From UBA2387 sp019454665 (GTDB lineage: Bacteria > Armatimonadota > Fimbriimonadia > Fimbriimonadales > Fimbriimonadaceae), in contig BTVX01000019.1 in assembly GCA_045862995.1 (NCBI GenBank), forward strand, positions 4,871-68,870: DNA of 64,000 nucleotides, read 5' to 3'. The position numbers were made by a program, and so were the translations under genes. Below, in pieces: positions 8,973 through 16,111 of this stretch; position 1 is the stretch's first letter; each line of letters begins with the position of its first letter. The notes beneath the pieces were generated by a model. The model was not told the DNA's origin. It worked only from the letters and a program-made list of their open reading frames with translations, and ran no database searches.

Positions 8973-9782
8973 TTAGTGGTGTGCAGGCGGGATCGGGCGG
9001 ATCACGTCCTGAAATGGATCGTTTGCCGCCGCCCCGGGATGGGGTGGAGGCACTTGTCGGCGTCTTGGAGGCTCCTCGGGCGCGGCGGGCTCGTTGTTAC
9101 GGTCGGTCAATGCCGCACCAAGAGATAGGCGGTTGAAGTGCTCCCAGGCAAGAGAGAAGTTTCGCTCTGCAGCCAGAATAATGGCTGGATATGCCAAGAC
9201 CGCGAAGAACAACAGCGATCCCGCAGCCGTACCCAAGTCCCCCATGCGCCATACGGCCGGAAGCGACGCTAGGTCACCCTCCAACCGATCGGGGAACAGC
9301 ATCATGGCCAACCGAAGCGCCATCAGCGAAGCGTCGAACGCCACGACCGCCCCCATGGGCACGATCCAGAGCGCCGAAGGCAACCACTCGCGCACAGCGG
9401 GCCTCTCGCGAACATTCGAGGCAAGCCGCAACAGCACTTTCGCACTTCGAACCAGCACGCCAGACGCGACGATCGAAAACACCACCATGACAATAGCCAG
9501 CAAGGGTGCGACGTACAGCGAGTGGTTGCCGAGAAACACCCAACCCAGAGGGTCCCTCCTCGCGTCGACCTGGTACTCCTCCTTGCCCAGAATCCGGTTC
9601 AGCGCGGTCGTCGCCATCACGTAGTTCACCGCGATCAGCAGAAACAACAAGAACGTCGCGGCGAAGACACGGTGGGTGGCCCAAAACAGCTCGCCGACGC
9701 CGCGCTGGGCGCAACGCTTGCCCAGATAGCCCACGACGGCAGTGGCGATCACGACGGCGAGGAGATAGGTGAGCAGGTTCAT
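8973..9782 (-). CDS. Unknown multi-pass membrane protein (269 aa)
   Basis: No family recognised. About five transmembrane segments are visible (roughly 2-20, 38-58, 88-115, 130-158 and 195-215), and the tail is Pro-rich and soluble (about 235-269, PPRRRQVPPPHPGAAANDPF). It starts at an ATG 13 bases after the Ubl-E2 stop and is followed at 10 bases by the 54-aa membrane protein. The setting makes it the main membrane component of the Ubl module. It could be a target, an anchor or a membrane-perturbing effector; nothing in the sequence decides between these. Confidence 0.65.
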   Translation of the reverse strand: MNLLTYLLAVVIATAVVGYLGKRCAQRGVGELFWATHRVFAATFLLFLLIAVNYVMATTALNRILGKEEYQVDARRDPLGWVFLGNHSLYVAPLLAIVMVVFSIVASGVLVRSAKVLLRLASNVRERPAVREWLPSALWIVPMGAVVAFDASLMALRLAMMLFPDRLEGDLASLPAVWRMGDLGTAAGSLLFFAVLAYPAIILAAERNFSLAWEHFNRLSLGAALTDRNNEPAAPEEPPRRRQVPPPHPGAAANDPFQDVIRPIPPAHH

Positions 9783-9795
9783 GGATTTGCGGGAC

Positions 9796-10434
9796 CTAGG
9801 AGACGAACTTCGCGAGTGCCAGCTCGATCAAGGTGAAGTACTTCGCGATGCTGTCTCCGTCACGTGGGTCGAAGTCGCCTTGCCACCGCGTTGTGTGCAG
9901 GCAAAACCATCCATAGCCGGCTTGGCTCAAGTGCGGATGGCGGCCGTTGTCGCGAAAGTAGTGCGCCGGGGCGTGCCCGTAGCGATCGGAGAGTCGGTTG
10001 GAGATCAAAAAGCCGTCCGGCGCAGCGTTCGGGTAGTAGTCGGTCACAGTCACCAACACGGGCGTGTGAGACTTGTTCCAACCTCGTGGCAAAGGCAACT
10101 CGGGCAACCGGACCCACCACCTGCGGATCGTCGGGTCGTACCCGAAGGACGCTGCCTGGCGGTAGCGCTCGCCGAGCATCCGACACTCGTCTTCGAGCCG
10201 CTCCGCCACCTCGCGAGACACCCCGTACTCGTGAAAGGGAACGTCCACCAACTCGGCGTTGTCCGGAACGGACGTCCGCTCGTTGTCCCCGATCTCGATC
10301 AGGCCGTTCTCCGTGCGCATGGCCAAGGTCCGGTCTTGCCGGATGCCAAGCACTTCCTTGATTTCCAAGCCGGTCGCCTCCTCGAAAGGCAGGACCACCG
10401 GACGATCGTAATGCTGAACTCGCTTCAAACCCAT
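9796..10434 (-). CDS. Ubiquitin-like domain fused to E2-like (Prok-E2_E type) conjugating domain
   Basis: 212-aa two-domain protein. Residues 9-71 resemble the bacterial multi-ubiquitin type Ubl: TGLEIKEVLGI (21-31), a short hairpin, then LIEIGDNERTSVPDNAEL and the closing strand VDVPFHEYG. Residues about 104-212 match the prokaryotic E2-like family E pattern: a two-stranded WWVRLPELP, YYPNAAPDGF (133-142, the E2 YP..P motif), then GYGWFCLHTTRWQGDFDPRDG and a terminal helix. Cys178 in WFCLH is the only Cys in the E2 half and the candidate thioester site. The ATG at 10434 has a strong GGAGGAGG site. Because the Ubl is N-terminal to the E2, its end is not free; either JAB cuts it out or the domain plays a binding role. 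The family call is good, the mechanism is inference. Confidence 0.75.
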   Translation of the reverse strand: MGLKRVQHYDRPVVLPFEEATGLEIKEVLGIRQDRTLAMRTENGLIEIGDNERTSVPDNAELVDVPFHEYGVSREVAERLEDECRMLGERYRQAASFGYDPTIRRWWVRLPELPLPRGWNKSHTPVLVTVTDYYPNAAPDGFLISNRLSDRYGHAPAHYFRDNGRHPHLSQAGYGWFCLHTTRWQGDFDPRDGDSIAKYFTLIELALAKFVS

Positions 10435-10503
10435 GTTCTTCGCCTCCTCCAGAAAGGCTCGACTCCTAGAGCGCTGCGGCAAGCCACGGTGTGACAAGCG
10501 CAG

Positions 10504-11124
10504 TCACGAGCCCTGCGCTTTGAAGCTCTCCACGTATCGCCGGCCATAGCGGCATACCCATTGGCGGAATTGCTCCGGAGTAGGCTCCTCGAAGCCCAGG
10601 TCCCTCAGCACGGCGATATGCACATCGTACGGCTGGCGTTCGAAGAACTTTCGTAGCAACACGGCTGCGACACGGCCCTGCTCCTTCGGCTTGAACCCGC
10701 GAGCGAACCGGACCAATCGTGCGACCAGCTCCAGATATCTTCGCTTCTGCTCGGTCTGAACATGACGCAACTCCTTGAGGTTCTCCTCCTCGATCAGCGC
10801 CTGGAGCGGGTCTGGGCTGGAACAAGGATGATTCTCCGCCTGCCATGCTACGCGGTCGCTTTGGGAGAAGAGGACCACCTTCGAAAGGGGGCGCAACGCG
10901 AGACCGCGTAGGTATGCACGGGTGTACTTCTCAATCTCGGTCTCCAGAGATGGCCAGTCGACAGTGTCGCACGCCTCGACCCGTGGCCGGAAGCAGTTGA
11001 CGGCGGCGTCGACAATGAGATCGCCCTGTCCGGCATCAACGGCCCGAGCCGGCACGACGCTGAAGACGACGGAATGCGCCAGCTTCCAGAGCTGGTACGT
11101 GTTTGGATGAGTGATGGGGTCCAT
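10504..11124 (-). CDS. Unknown 206-aa helical protein between CARF effector and Ubl module
   Basis: Not recognised. It is predicted soluble and largely helical. The first half has LWKLAHSVVFSVVPARAVDAG; the second half (about 110-206) is rich in charged helices and ends FRQWVCRYGRRYVESFKAQG after a possible helix-turn-helix like stretch (AVLRDLGFEEPTPEQFRQWV). A remote sigma-70/ECF-like factor is one possibility, held weakly. The start at 11124 is ATG with a poor ribosome site. It lies 142 bases after the CARF effector stop and 69 bases before the Ubl-E2 start, the loosest spacing in this part of the locus, so an internal promoter here is possible. Confidence 0.6.
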   Translation of the reverse strand: MDPITHPNTYQLWKLAHSVVFSVVPARAVDAGQGDLIVDAAVNCFRPRVEACDTVDWPSLETEIEKYTRAYLRGLALRPLSKVVLFSQSDRVAWQAENHPCSSPDPLQALIEEENLKELRHVQTEQKRRYLELVARLVRFARGFKPKEQGRVAAVLLRKFFERQPYDVHIAVLRDLGFEEPTPEQFRQWVCRYGRRYVESFKAQGS

Positions 11125-11266
11125 GAGCCTTGCGGCCTGGACTGCCCCGAACTCGATTCAACTGTGCCAGCGGGCCAAGCCCGCCTCACGGTGCCGATCA
11201 GGACAGGCCAGGTTGGCAAGTCCCACGCGATGGCACAGGAGATGATACGACAGCGGCTTCCGAGGG

Positions 11267-12607
11267 CTAAGGACCTTCGCCCTGTCGCGATCTGTCCGGC
11301 AGGTCCAAGGAACTCAGGACTTCCCTGCCGCCAGCCGCATCAGAAGCATTCGGCAATCGAATCCAAAGACGACCTTCCTTGTAACTTCTCCAACCTCGGA
11401 AGCCTTTCTGCTTGACGGCGGTTTGGACGATCAGCGTGCCACCGATGCTCAGCGCAGCAAAGCCATCCTGTTCGACAAGCTTCGCGAGCGCATCGTCAAT
11501 GTTCTCAAACCCCTTGGATGTCTCCCTGGAGACAAACGACGAAAGCGTTTCAGTCCCGATCCACATGCCGGACTCATCAAGCTTGCCCTGCCAACGACTC
11601 GTGTCCACACCGAACATTCTACCGAGATTAGCATACATTTGTTGGCATTGCTCTTGGGTCCACACCTCGACATTCAACAATTTGGCGTATTTAACCAGAT
11701 GCTCGTCCAGCGATCTCCAATTGGGTCGCACAAGAACGACTCTGGCATTCAGTCCACCCAACAACTTTCGACGCGCCGAACAGCCTTCTAGCTGGCCCAC
11801 GATGGAACCATGATGGTCATCTTTCCCAGAAGGCAACGCACAATCAAACAATGTCAACTGACTGCCCCTAACAGCGACGACATCGCTCTCTAGGACAGTC
11901 TGGTCGCGATGCGTGACTAGAAGATTCATCCATGTCCGGACATCGGTCGCTTCTTTCACCGCCGTGGCAAAAAATCTCTCGAACGCTTTGCCAGCCGATT
12001 CATTGTCGATGGCCCCCCACTGGAACCCCGCTTCCAACGCATTATCGAGCGAGATCGGATTCCACCGGTCATCGGCAGAAACAATTGCCTCCGGAAGGCC
12101 CAACAAGGTCTGAACAACCAATTTTAGGTCCAGACCGTCCATCGTAAAGTTCAGCCCTTCGTTCAACGGCTCCAAATCAAACTCGGAGGACAGAGCGGCC
12201 CTATACCACCGAGTGCCCCGTTCCTTGTACAGGATGGTCACATCGTTTCGACTTGAAAGCTCGCCGATGGGGGCAGACATCGGTTTGGTGCCATTGGTAT
12301 AGTTTAGAATCCAGAGGTGTTCACTGTCCATGTGTTGCCGCAACGCCTGCCTCACGGCTGAAGGCATTCCGCTATCAAGCATAGCAATCTGAACTTGCAC
12401 TTTGAAATGCACTTCGCAGAATGCCTTGAGCGACTCAGCGGGCCGCTTAGAAAAGGCCTCATCGCTGGTGCACAGAATACACACCTTGGCGATAGCCTTG
12501 TCCTCGCTCTTGGCGATCTTTTTGCAGAGCATCAGAAACTCGATGGCGGGCCATACTTGCTCGCTTGCTATAGTCAGAACTGCTAGCTGTTTCCTGTTAT
12601 TCATCAT
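11267..12607 (-). CDS. CARF-domain effector, Card1/Can2-like, with altered PD-(D/E)xK site
   Basis: Predicted cyclic-oligoadenylate-activated effector of the type III system (446 aa). The N-terminal CARF domain (about 1-145) carries LNYTNGTKPMSAP at 101-113, the ligand-contacting motif seen in Card1/Can-type proteins. The C-terminal part resembles a restriction-type nuclease: Glu210 in GKAFERFF, Asp242 in LESDVVAVRG, then LTLFDCALPS at 251-260. Known family members have ECK or similar at that last spot; here Asp255-Cys-Ala replaces Glu-x-Lys, so cleavage may be reduced or lost. The ATG overlaps the upstream gene's stop as ATGATGA. The gene is clearly more AT-rich than the genes right of 24 kb, which suggests transfer. 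Confidence 0.78.
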   Translation of the reverse strand: MMNNRKQLAVLTIASEQVWPAIEFLMLCKKIAKSEDKAIAKVCILCTSDEAFSKRPAESLKAFCEVHFKVQVQIAMLDSGMPSAVRQALRQHMDSEHLWILNYTNGTKPMSAPIGELSSRNDVTILYKERGTRWYRAALSSEFDLEPLNEGLNFTMDGLDLKLVVQTLLGLPEAIVSADDRWNPISLDNALEAGFQWGAIDNESAGKAFERFFATAVKEATDVRTWMNLLVTHRDQTVLESDVVAVRGSQLTLFDCALPSGKDDHHGSIVGQLEGCSARRKLLGGLNARVVLVRPNWRSLDEHLVKYAKLLNVEVWTQEQCQQMYANLGRMFGVDTSRWQGKLDESGMWIGTETLSSFVSRETSKGFENIDDALAKLVEQDGFAALSIGGTLIVQTAVKQKGFRGWRSYKEGRLWIRLPNASDAAGGREVLSSLDLPDRSRQGEGP

Positions 12608-13215
12608 GCACTCTCAGGCAAAACCTCGGCCACGCGGGGCGGGAGGCGGTCGGTCGTCCACTTCGCAAGGCTCGGCGCCGTGCGAGTGGTACGCGTCTTG
12701 AAGCCAGGCTCGAAGTGGAACATCGAAACATAGGCCCCCGACTGGTACGCGAAAGCCTGGACTTGGTGCGAGTTGGCGAGGGTCGCACCCACCAGAAAGG
12801 GGAAGGGCAACATGCCCGACGCGAAGAACAACACAGGCTTGGTGGCGCCGCCCTGGACAAACTCGCGCAAGCCGTCCCGGATGTCCTCGGCGATGGCTTG
12901 CGCGTTCTCAGGCTTGACCTCGGGGACGTCGTAAGTGAGCAGCACCGAGACGCCGGGGCAATGCGCTTCAAGGTGCTTCAACACATCCGGACGAGGATCC
13001 GCCGCTCCACCCACGCGGATCAAAACGGCTACCGAATCCTTCGAGCCGATGGCGCGCATCGTTCGGGCCAGCTCGGCCCTGCGCCTGCGATCCAGCCGCC
13101 AACGTATTGCATTCAGGATCCAGCCTGCAAGCATCAGCACCCAGACCGCGAGGATCTGCCACTTGTCCAACGTATCAATCCAAGAATCGAACCAAGCCAT
13201 TCCCGTTAGCGGCAC
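12604..13215 (-). CDS. Membrane-anchored CARF/SAVED-like effector (Cam1-like layout)
   Basis: A 203-aa protein with one transmembrane helix (about 20-39, ILAVWVLMLAGWILNAI), a basic stop (RWRLDRRRR), and a cytoplasmic Rossmann-like domain (about 55-175). The part KPVLFFASGMLPFPFLVGATL followed by VQAFAY resembles the C-terminal half of SAVED/CARF sensor domains. Length and order match Cam1, a known type III effector that depolarises the membrane on binding cA4. I start at GTG 13215 because it has a GGAGGTG site and overlaps the end of cas6 by 10 bases; ATG 13200 is the alternative. The stop overlaps the next effector start as ATGA. Sensor function is inferred from context and a weak pattern match. 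Confidence 0.6.
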   Translation of the reverse strand: MPLTGMAWFDSWIDTLDKWQILAVWVLMLAGWILNAIRWRLDRRRRAELARTMRAIGSKDSVAVLIRVGGAADPRPDVLKHLEAHCPGVSVLLTYDVPEVKPENAQAIAEDIRDGLREFVQGGATKPVLFFASGMLPFPFLVGATLANSHQVQAFAYQSGAYVSMFHFEPGFKTRTTRTAPSLAKWTTDRLPPRVAEVLPESA

Positions 13216-14156
13216 GTTACCACACCTCCGTTGCTCAATGCCAGGCGTCCAAAACCAAGCGAAGTTCTGCCGCCGATGCCGAACTTCGCGGCGCGCCAGA
13301 GAATCGGCCAGTGACTCGGCGGACAGTGCGTGTACACCGCTTCTCCGATCACGCCCGTCTCCACCACAGGCTCTTGGTCAGGCGCGAAAAAGTCGTAGTG
13401 AAGAAGCCACTGCTCGCAGAGCGACTCCTCGGCTACGGTCGCCACCTCGTCGTCCGCCGAACGGTCGTACTCCATGGAGCGCAGCTCCCCCTTGCCCCAG
13501 GCCTTGTCCAGGTGGTGCAACACGCGGATCCGCGCCATCTTCCAAAGCTCCGCATACGAAGGAACCCGCTCGACCTCGGCGAGCGGCGTGATGTAACGGC
13601 AAACAAACGGCCCTATGGGGCACGGGGGTTCGGGCGCCTCCGCTTCTTGTACGGCGCCCACCAGCGCGAAGTGGCCCCGCCGACCGAGCAATCGCCCACC
13701 AATGCCTTCTTTGCCGGCAGCCAGCACCGCCCGGATGACGTCGGCCTCGGCCCTGCATGCCTCCCCAACAAGCACCAACCCGAACGTGAACTCCTCGCCC
13801 GAGTCGTAGGCCAGAACATTGGCCGGTGTCGTAGCGCGCGGCAGGTTGCGCCCCGCCGAGCGCAGCGCCACTCCGAAAACGCCCGGCTCAGGCGCTTGGG
13901 GGGCTTCCAGCAAGATGCCGGCGGGTCGGTTGACCGACTCGAACCAAGCCCGAACCTCCGCCGGGGCATTGCCTCGGTGGAGTTCGCGACCGATCGCCGA
14001 ATGAAGCGAGCCGCAAAGAGTCACCACCCAAGGCGCCGTCATCGGCAGGGTCCGGACTTCGAAACGCAACACGTCGCTCGGCGAAGCGAACAGAATCGGG
14101 GTCTCCGCGCGAACGGAAACCCGAACGGTCCTCCACACGAGCGAATCGCGGATCAT
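13206..14156 (-). CDS. cas6: Cas6-like pre-crRNA processing endoribonuclease
   Basis: 316-aa RAMP-fold protein predicted to cut the repeat in pre-crRNA. It has two glycine-rich segments: GKEGIGGRLLGRRGHFALVG in the middle and the C-terminal KFGIGGRTSLGFGRL, which matches the terminal Cas6 glycine-rich loop. The open frame extends to 14711, but the added 185 residues are an Arg-rich shadow of csx3. ATG 14156 overlaps the csx3 stop as ATGA and starts a sensible protein (MIRDSLVWRTVRVSVRAE). The catalytic His is not certain (candidates include His in RVLHHLDKAWGKG). No CRISPR array is visible in the window for it to process; one is expected nearby outside it. Confidence 0.75.
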   Translation of the reverse strand: MIRDSLVWRTVRVSVRAETPILFASPSDVLRFEVRTLPMTAPWVVTLCGSLHSAIGRELHRGNAPAEVRAWFESVNRPAGILLEAPQAPEPGVFGVALRSAGRNLPRATTPANVLAYDSGEEFTFGLVLVGEACRAEADVIRAVLAAGKEGIGGRLLGRRGHFALVGAVQEAEAPEPPCPIGPFVCRYITPLAEVERVPSYAELWKMARIRVLHHLDKAWGKGELRSMEYDRSADDEVATVAEESLCEQWLLHYDFFAPDQEPVVETGVIGEAVYTHCPPSHWPILWRAAKFGIGGRTSLGFGRLALSNGGVVTCR

Positions 14157-14470
14157 GGGTGGTCGAATGGCAGCACTTGCCCCACGCGCACGCCGGGCGT
14201 ATGCGATTGAACAACCACGGCGCCCCCAAGCCGCGGGTCGTAGGTGCCCACCCAACAAGTGGGATGGAAGTGGTGGCAGAGCATGGCCGCGCCCCAAAGC
14301 GGGATGCGCCCGGACAGAACGACGCCGTGGGCCGCTGGCACGCTGCTCGAGAGACTTGCCAAAGACGCGGCGAACGCATCGGGCGTGGTAGCGCCTTCGG
14401 CCAATTCGGTCACGAGCAAAACCGCCGGCTGCCCCCCGGCTTCGATGGAGCGTGTGCTGTATGTCGGCAT
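14153..14470 (-). CDS. csx3: Csx3 (Crn3) ring nuclease, degrades cyclic oligoadenylate
   Basis: A 105-aa Csx3 family protein. The conserved core is well preserved: LSGRIPLWGAAMLCHHFHP, then TCWVGTYDPRLGGAVVVQSH and a closing GVRVGQVLPF. In characterised Csx3, these His and Asp residues serve a metal-dependent phosphodiesterase that cuts cA4 and switches off the response. I use ATG 14470 (MPTYSTRSIEAGG); the frame runs on to 14596, but the extra residues do not belong to the family. It overlaps cas6 by ATGA and is the first gene after the 487-bp gap, so it is probably the first gene of the CRISPR transcript. Its presence argues that Cas10 here makes cA4. Confidence 0.88.
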   Translation of the reverse strand: MPTYSTRSIEAGGQPAVLLVTELAEGATTPDAFAASLASLSSSVPAAHGVVLSGRIPLWGAAMLCHHFHPTCWVGTYDPRLGGAVVVQSHTPGVRVGQVLPFDHP

Positions 14471-14957
14471 GGCTGAGGTCCTCGTCTTCTTGAAGTTCCG
14501 ATTCGGCGGTCGCGCTTCCGAGTCCTTCCGGAACGCCCGAACCATTCTTGTAGCGCTCATGAGCCGCTTCTCGTGACATAGGCGGCCGCCGAGCACGGGA
14601 CGGGCGTTCGCCGAGGGCGGCGTGCCGGATTGGGAGGGGTGACGAGGGAAATCCCCGCAGGTCCAATGAACCTGCAGGAACCTCCGAGAGGTTCGTGAGG
14701 CTCAGGTCCAACGGGTCTGGGACTTTCGGGGCGGGGGTCTTGCAAAGGGGTCGAAACAGTGGTTTCAGGGGTTGACAACAGGTTCAAACGCGGGCAGCAT
14801 AGGGGACGTTGCGGAGTGCAGTCGCAACACCCGCCCGATCAGAGGGCATTGCGGCTTCGCGTTCGGTTTGGTTCGGATTCGATCGGAGCAAGCTGACCGG
14901 CCAACCGCCGACCACATGGCGACGCTTTGGAAAACACCTGAACCCTGAACACTGTCT
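14471..14957 (-). other. 487-bp intergenic region upstream of csx3 with tandem hairpins
   Basis: No convincing gene. It separates the tubulin/vWA operon from the csx3-cas6 operon and probably holds the promoter of the latter. Two adjacent inverted repeats lie at 14657-14694 (separate entry). I searched it by eye for CRISPR repeats and found none. A TTGACA hexamer on the plus strand at 14772-14777 has no good partner or gene. Confidence 0.5.
14657..14694 (-). promoter_or_regulatory. Two tandem perfect hairpins upstream of csx3
   Basis: On the plus strand GCAGGT (14657-14662) pairs with ACCTGC (14670-14675), and GAACCTC (14678-14684) pairs with GAGGTTC (14688-14694) with a 3-base loop. No U-run follows on either strand, so a simple intrinsic terminator is unlikely. 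It could be a protein-binding operator or part of a structured leader for the csx3-cas6 transcript. Function is inferred only. Confidence 0.4.
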
Positions 14958-15314
14958 TCAGCCTGTAGAAGTTGCGCTGCCTCGGAGTTCCGCGGGATCG
15001 GGAAGCGCGAACAGCTTTGCGCTTTCATCAGCCAAAACACCATCTTTTTCCAACAACAACCAGTTCGTTTCCGACTCAGGGTCTGGGCGATCCAATCCAG
15101 ACAAGTACTGGCTTGAAGTTAAATGCGCCACAGCTGGCCCATACTTTGGATTCTCGCTTTCGCCCACACACCATATGCCCGATTCGATTCCTGCTGCGCG
15201 CAGGAGCGCCGCAACCAACCAACTCCTTTCGTCCCCACTCGCTTTGCGTTCGTACAACACAACCAATGGAGACCTCTTGGCAGCATCCTCCACCAACTCC
15301 GTATTCTCCTCCAC
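14958..15314 (-). CDS. C-terminal part of the membrane partner protein (shifted frame)
   Basis: A 118-aa frame with normal protein composition, starting at an internal GTG 15314 (VEENTELVEDAAKRSPLVVL) and ending LFALPDPAELRGSATSTG. It overlaps the last 196 bases of the membrane protein gene at 15119-16111, in the -1 frame. The end of that longer frame after 15314 turns Arg/Trp/Cys-rich and does not look like a real protein. The simplest reading is that both pieces form one ~383-aa protein broken by a frameshift near 15314-15335, or by a sequencing indel. No slippery heptamer is visible, and the GTG has only a badly spaced AAGG before it, so independent translation is less likely. Confidence 0.6.
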   Translation of the reverse strand: MEENTELVEDAAKRSPLVVLYERKASGDERSWLVAALLRAAGIESGIWCVGESENPKYGPAVAHLTSSQYLSGLDRPDPESETNWLLLEKDGVLADESAKLFALPDPAELRGSATSTG

Positions 15315-16111
15315 ACGACCTTCTTGATCCTGAACGTGCGTTCCTGATCGCGTTCTCCTGCGAGCAGATAAGCGAGTTGTAGAATCGCAGGATGCATACT
15401 GGCCTCTGCGATCCGCTGTGCCACCAGCTCAGGTTCAAGGCCAACCATCGGTCGCGAAAGCTCTCGGTACACGTCACCGTGATAAATCTGGTAGTGAACC
15501 TGAATCGTCGCTTCGTTTCCTATGCGGCGATCTGGGGGACCCGGCGGGCGGAAGGAAGTGTAGTGAAACTTCGTCGTACTGGAGACGTCGGGTCCAGTTG
15601 CGTTTCGTGCGATTTCGACGAGGCCATCGAAGTCGGCTGGGCCCGGAAACCCCTTGGGCAACGAGACATTCGATTCCACAGCAAGACCCGCGACCGCCTG
15701 ACTTTTCTGCCCCACCGCAGCCAACATGGGTCCCGCTACGAACGCACAAACGATGGCGATGATCAATGGCCACAAACCATGCGTAGGGACCTGATGTTCA
15801 ACGTGCGCTCGCCACGCCCAGAACGCTACTCCACCAATCACCAAATCAAAACCACTCAAAAACCCATGACGATCGAACCCTAGCAGAAATCCACGCCATC
15901 GCCTGTCATCCCTGTATGCGACGTGTTCTCCGGCTCGCGCCATAGTCGTGATGACCATCCACATTCCCACCATTGCCAGGTAGTAACTCAACATGCTCAG
16001 TGAGTTCGCGCCGTGCCCCGTCATCGCAAACAGGTGCTCGAACAGCGGCTTACCCTGAACAGGGATACCGTAGCCTACAACAACAAACAGGACAAGTGCC
16101 CAACCAGTCAT
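15119..16111 (-). CDS. Membrane protein of the tubulin/vWA operon, 3' end probably frameshifted
   Basis: Frame of 330 aa; residues 1-265 look genuine. Hydrophobic segments lie at about 1-22, 42-60, 85-98 and 112-135, then a soluble domain follows (about 140-265) with FHYTSFRPPGPPDRRIG and MHPAILQLAYLLAGERDQE. The last ~65 residues are Arg/Trp/Cys-rich noise, while the -1 frame (14958-15314) is coherent, so the gene is probably one ~383-aa protein interrupted by an indel. The ATG start overlaps the stop of the 817-aa gene as ATGA. No family recognised; it is likely an inner-membrane partner of the tubulin-like protein. Confidence 0.6.
   Translation of the reverse strand: MTGWALVLFVVVGYGIPVQGKPLFEHLFAMTGHGANSLSMLSYYLAMVGMWMVITTMARAGEHVAYRDDRRWRGFLLGFDRHGFLSGFDLVIGGVAFWAWRAHVEHQVPTHGLWPLIIAIVCAFVAGPMLAAVGQKSQAVAGLAVESNVSLPKGFPGPADFDGLVEIARNATGPDVSSTTKFHYTSFRPPGPPDRRIGNEATIQVHYQIYHGDVYRELSRPMVGLEPELVAQRIAEASMHPAILQLAYLLAGERDQERTFRIKKVVWRRIRSWWRMLPRGLHWLCCTNAKRVGTKGVGWLRRSCAQQESNRAYGVWAKARIQSMGQLWRI

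Noticed and set aside
14772..14800. Plus-strand promoter TTGACA with CAGCAT/CATAGG
   Set aside because: Poor -10 and no plus-strand gene downstream.
15315..15340. Programmed -1 frameshift in the membrane partner gene
   Set aside because: No slippery heptamer (X XXY YYZ) is present near the frame change.
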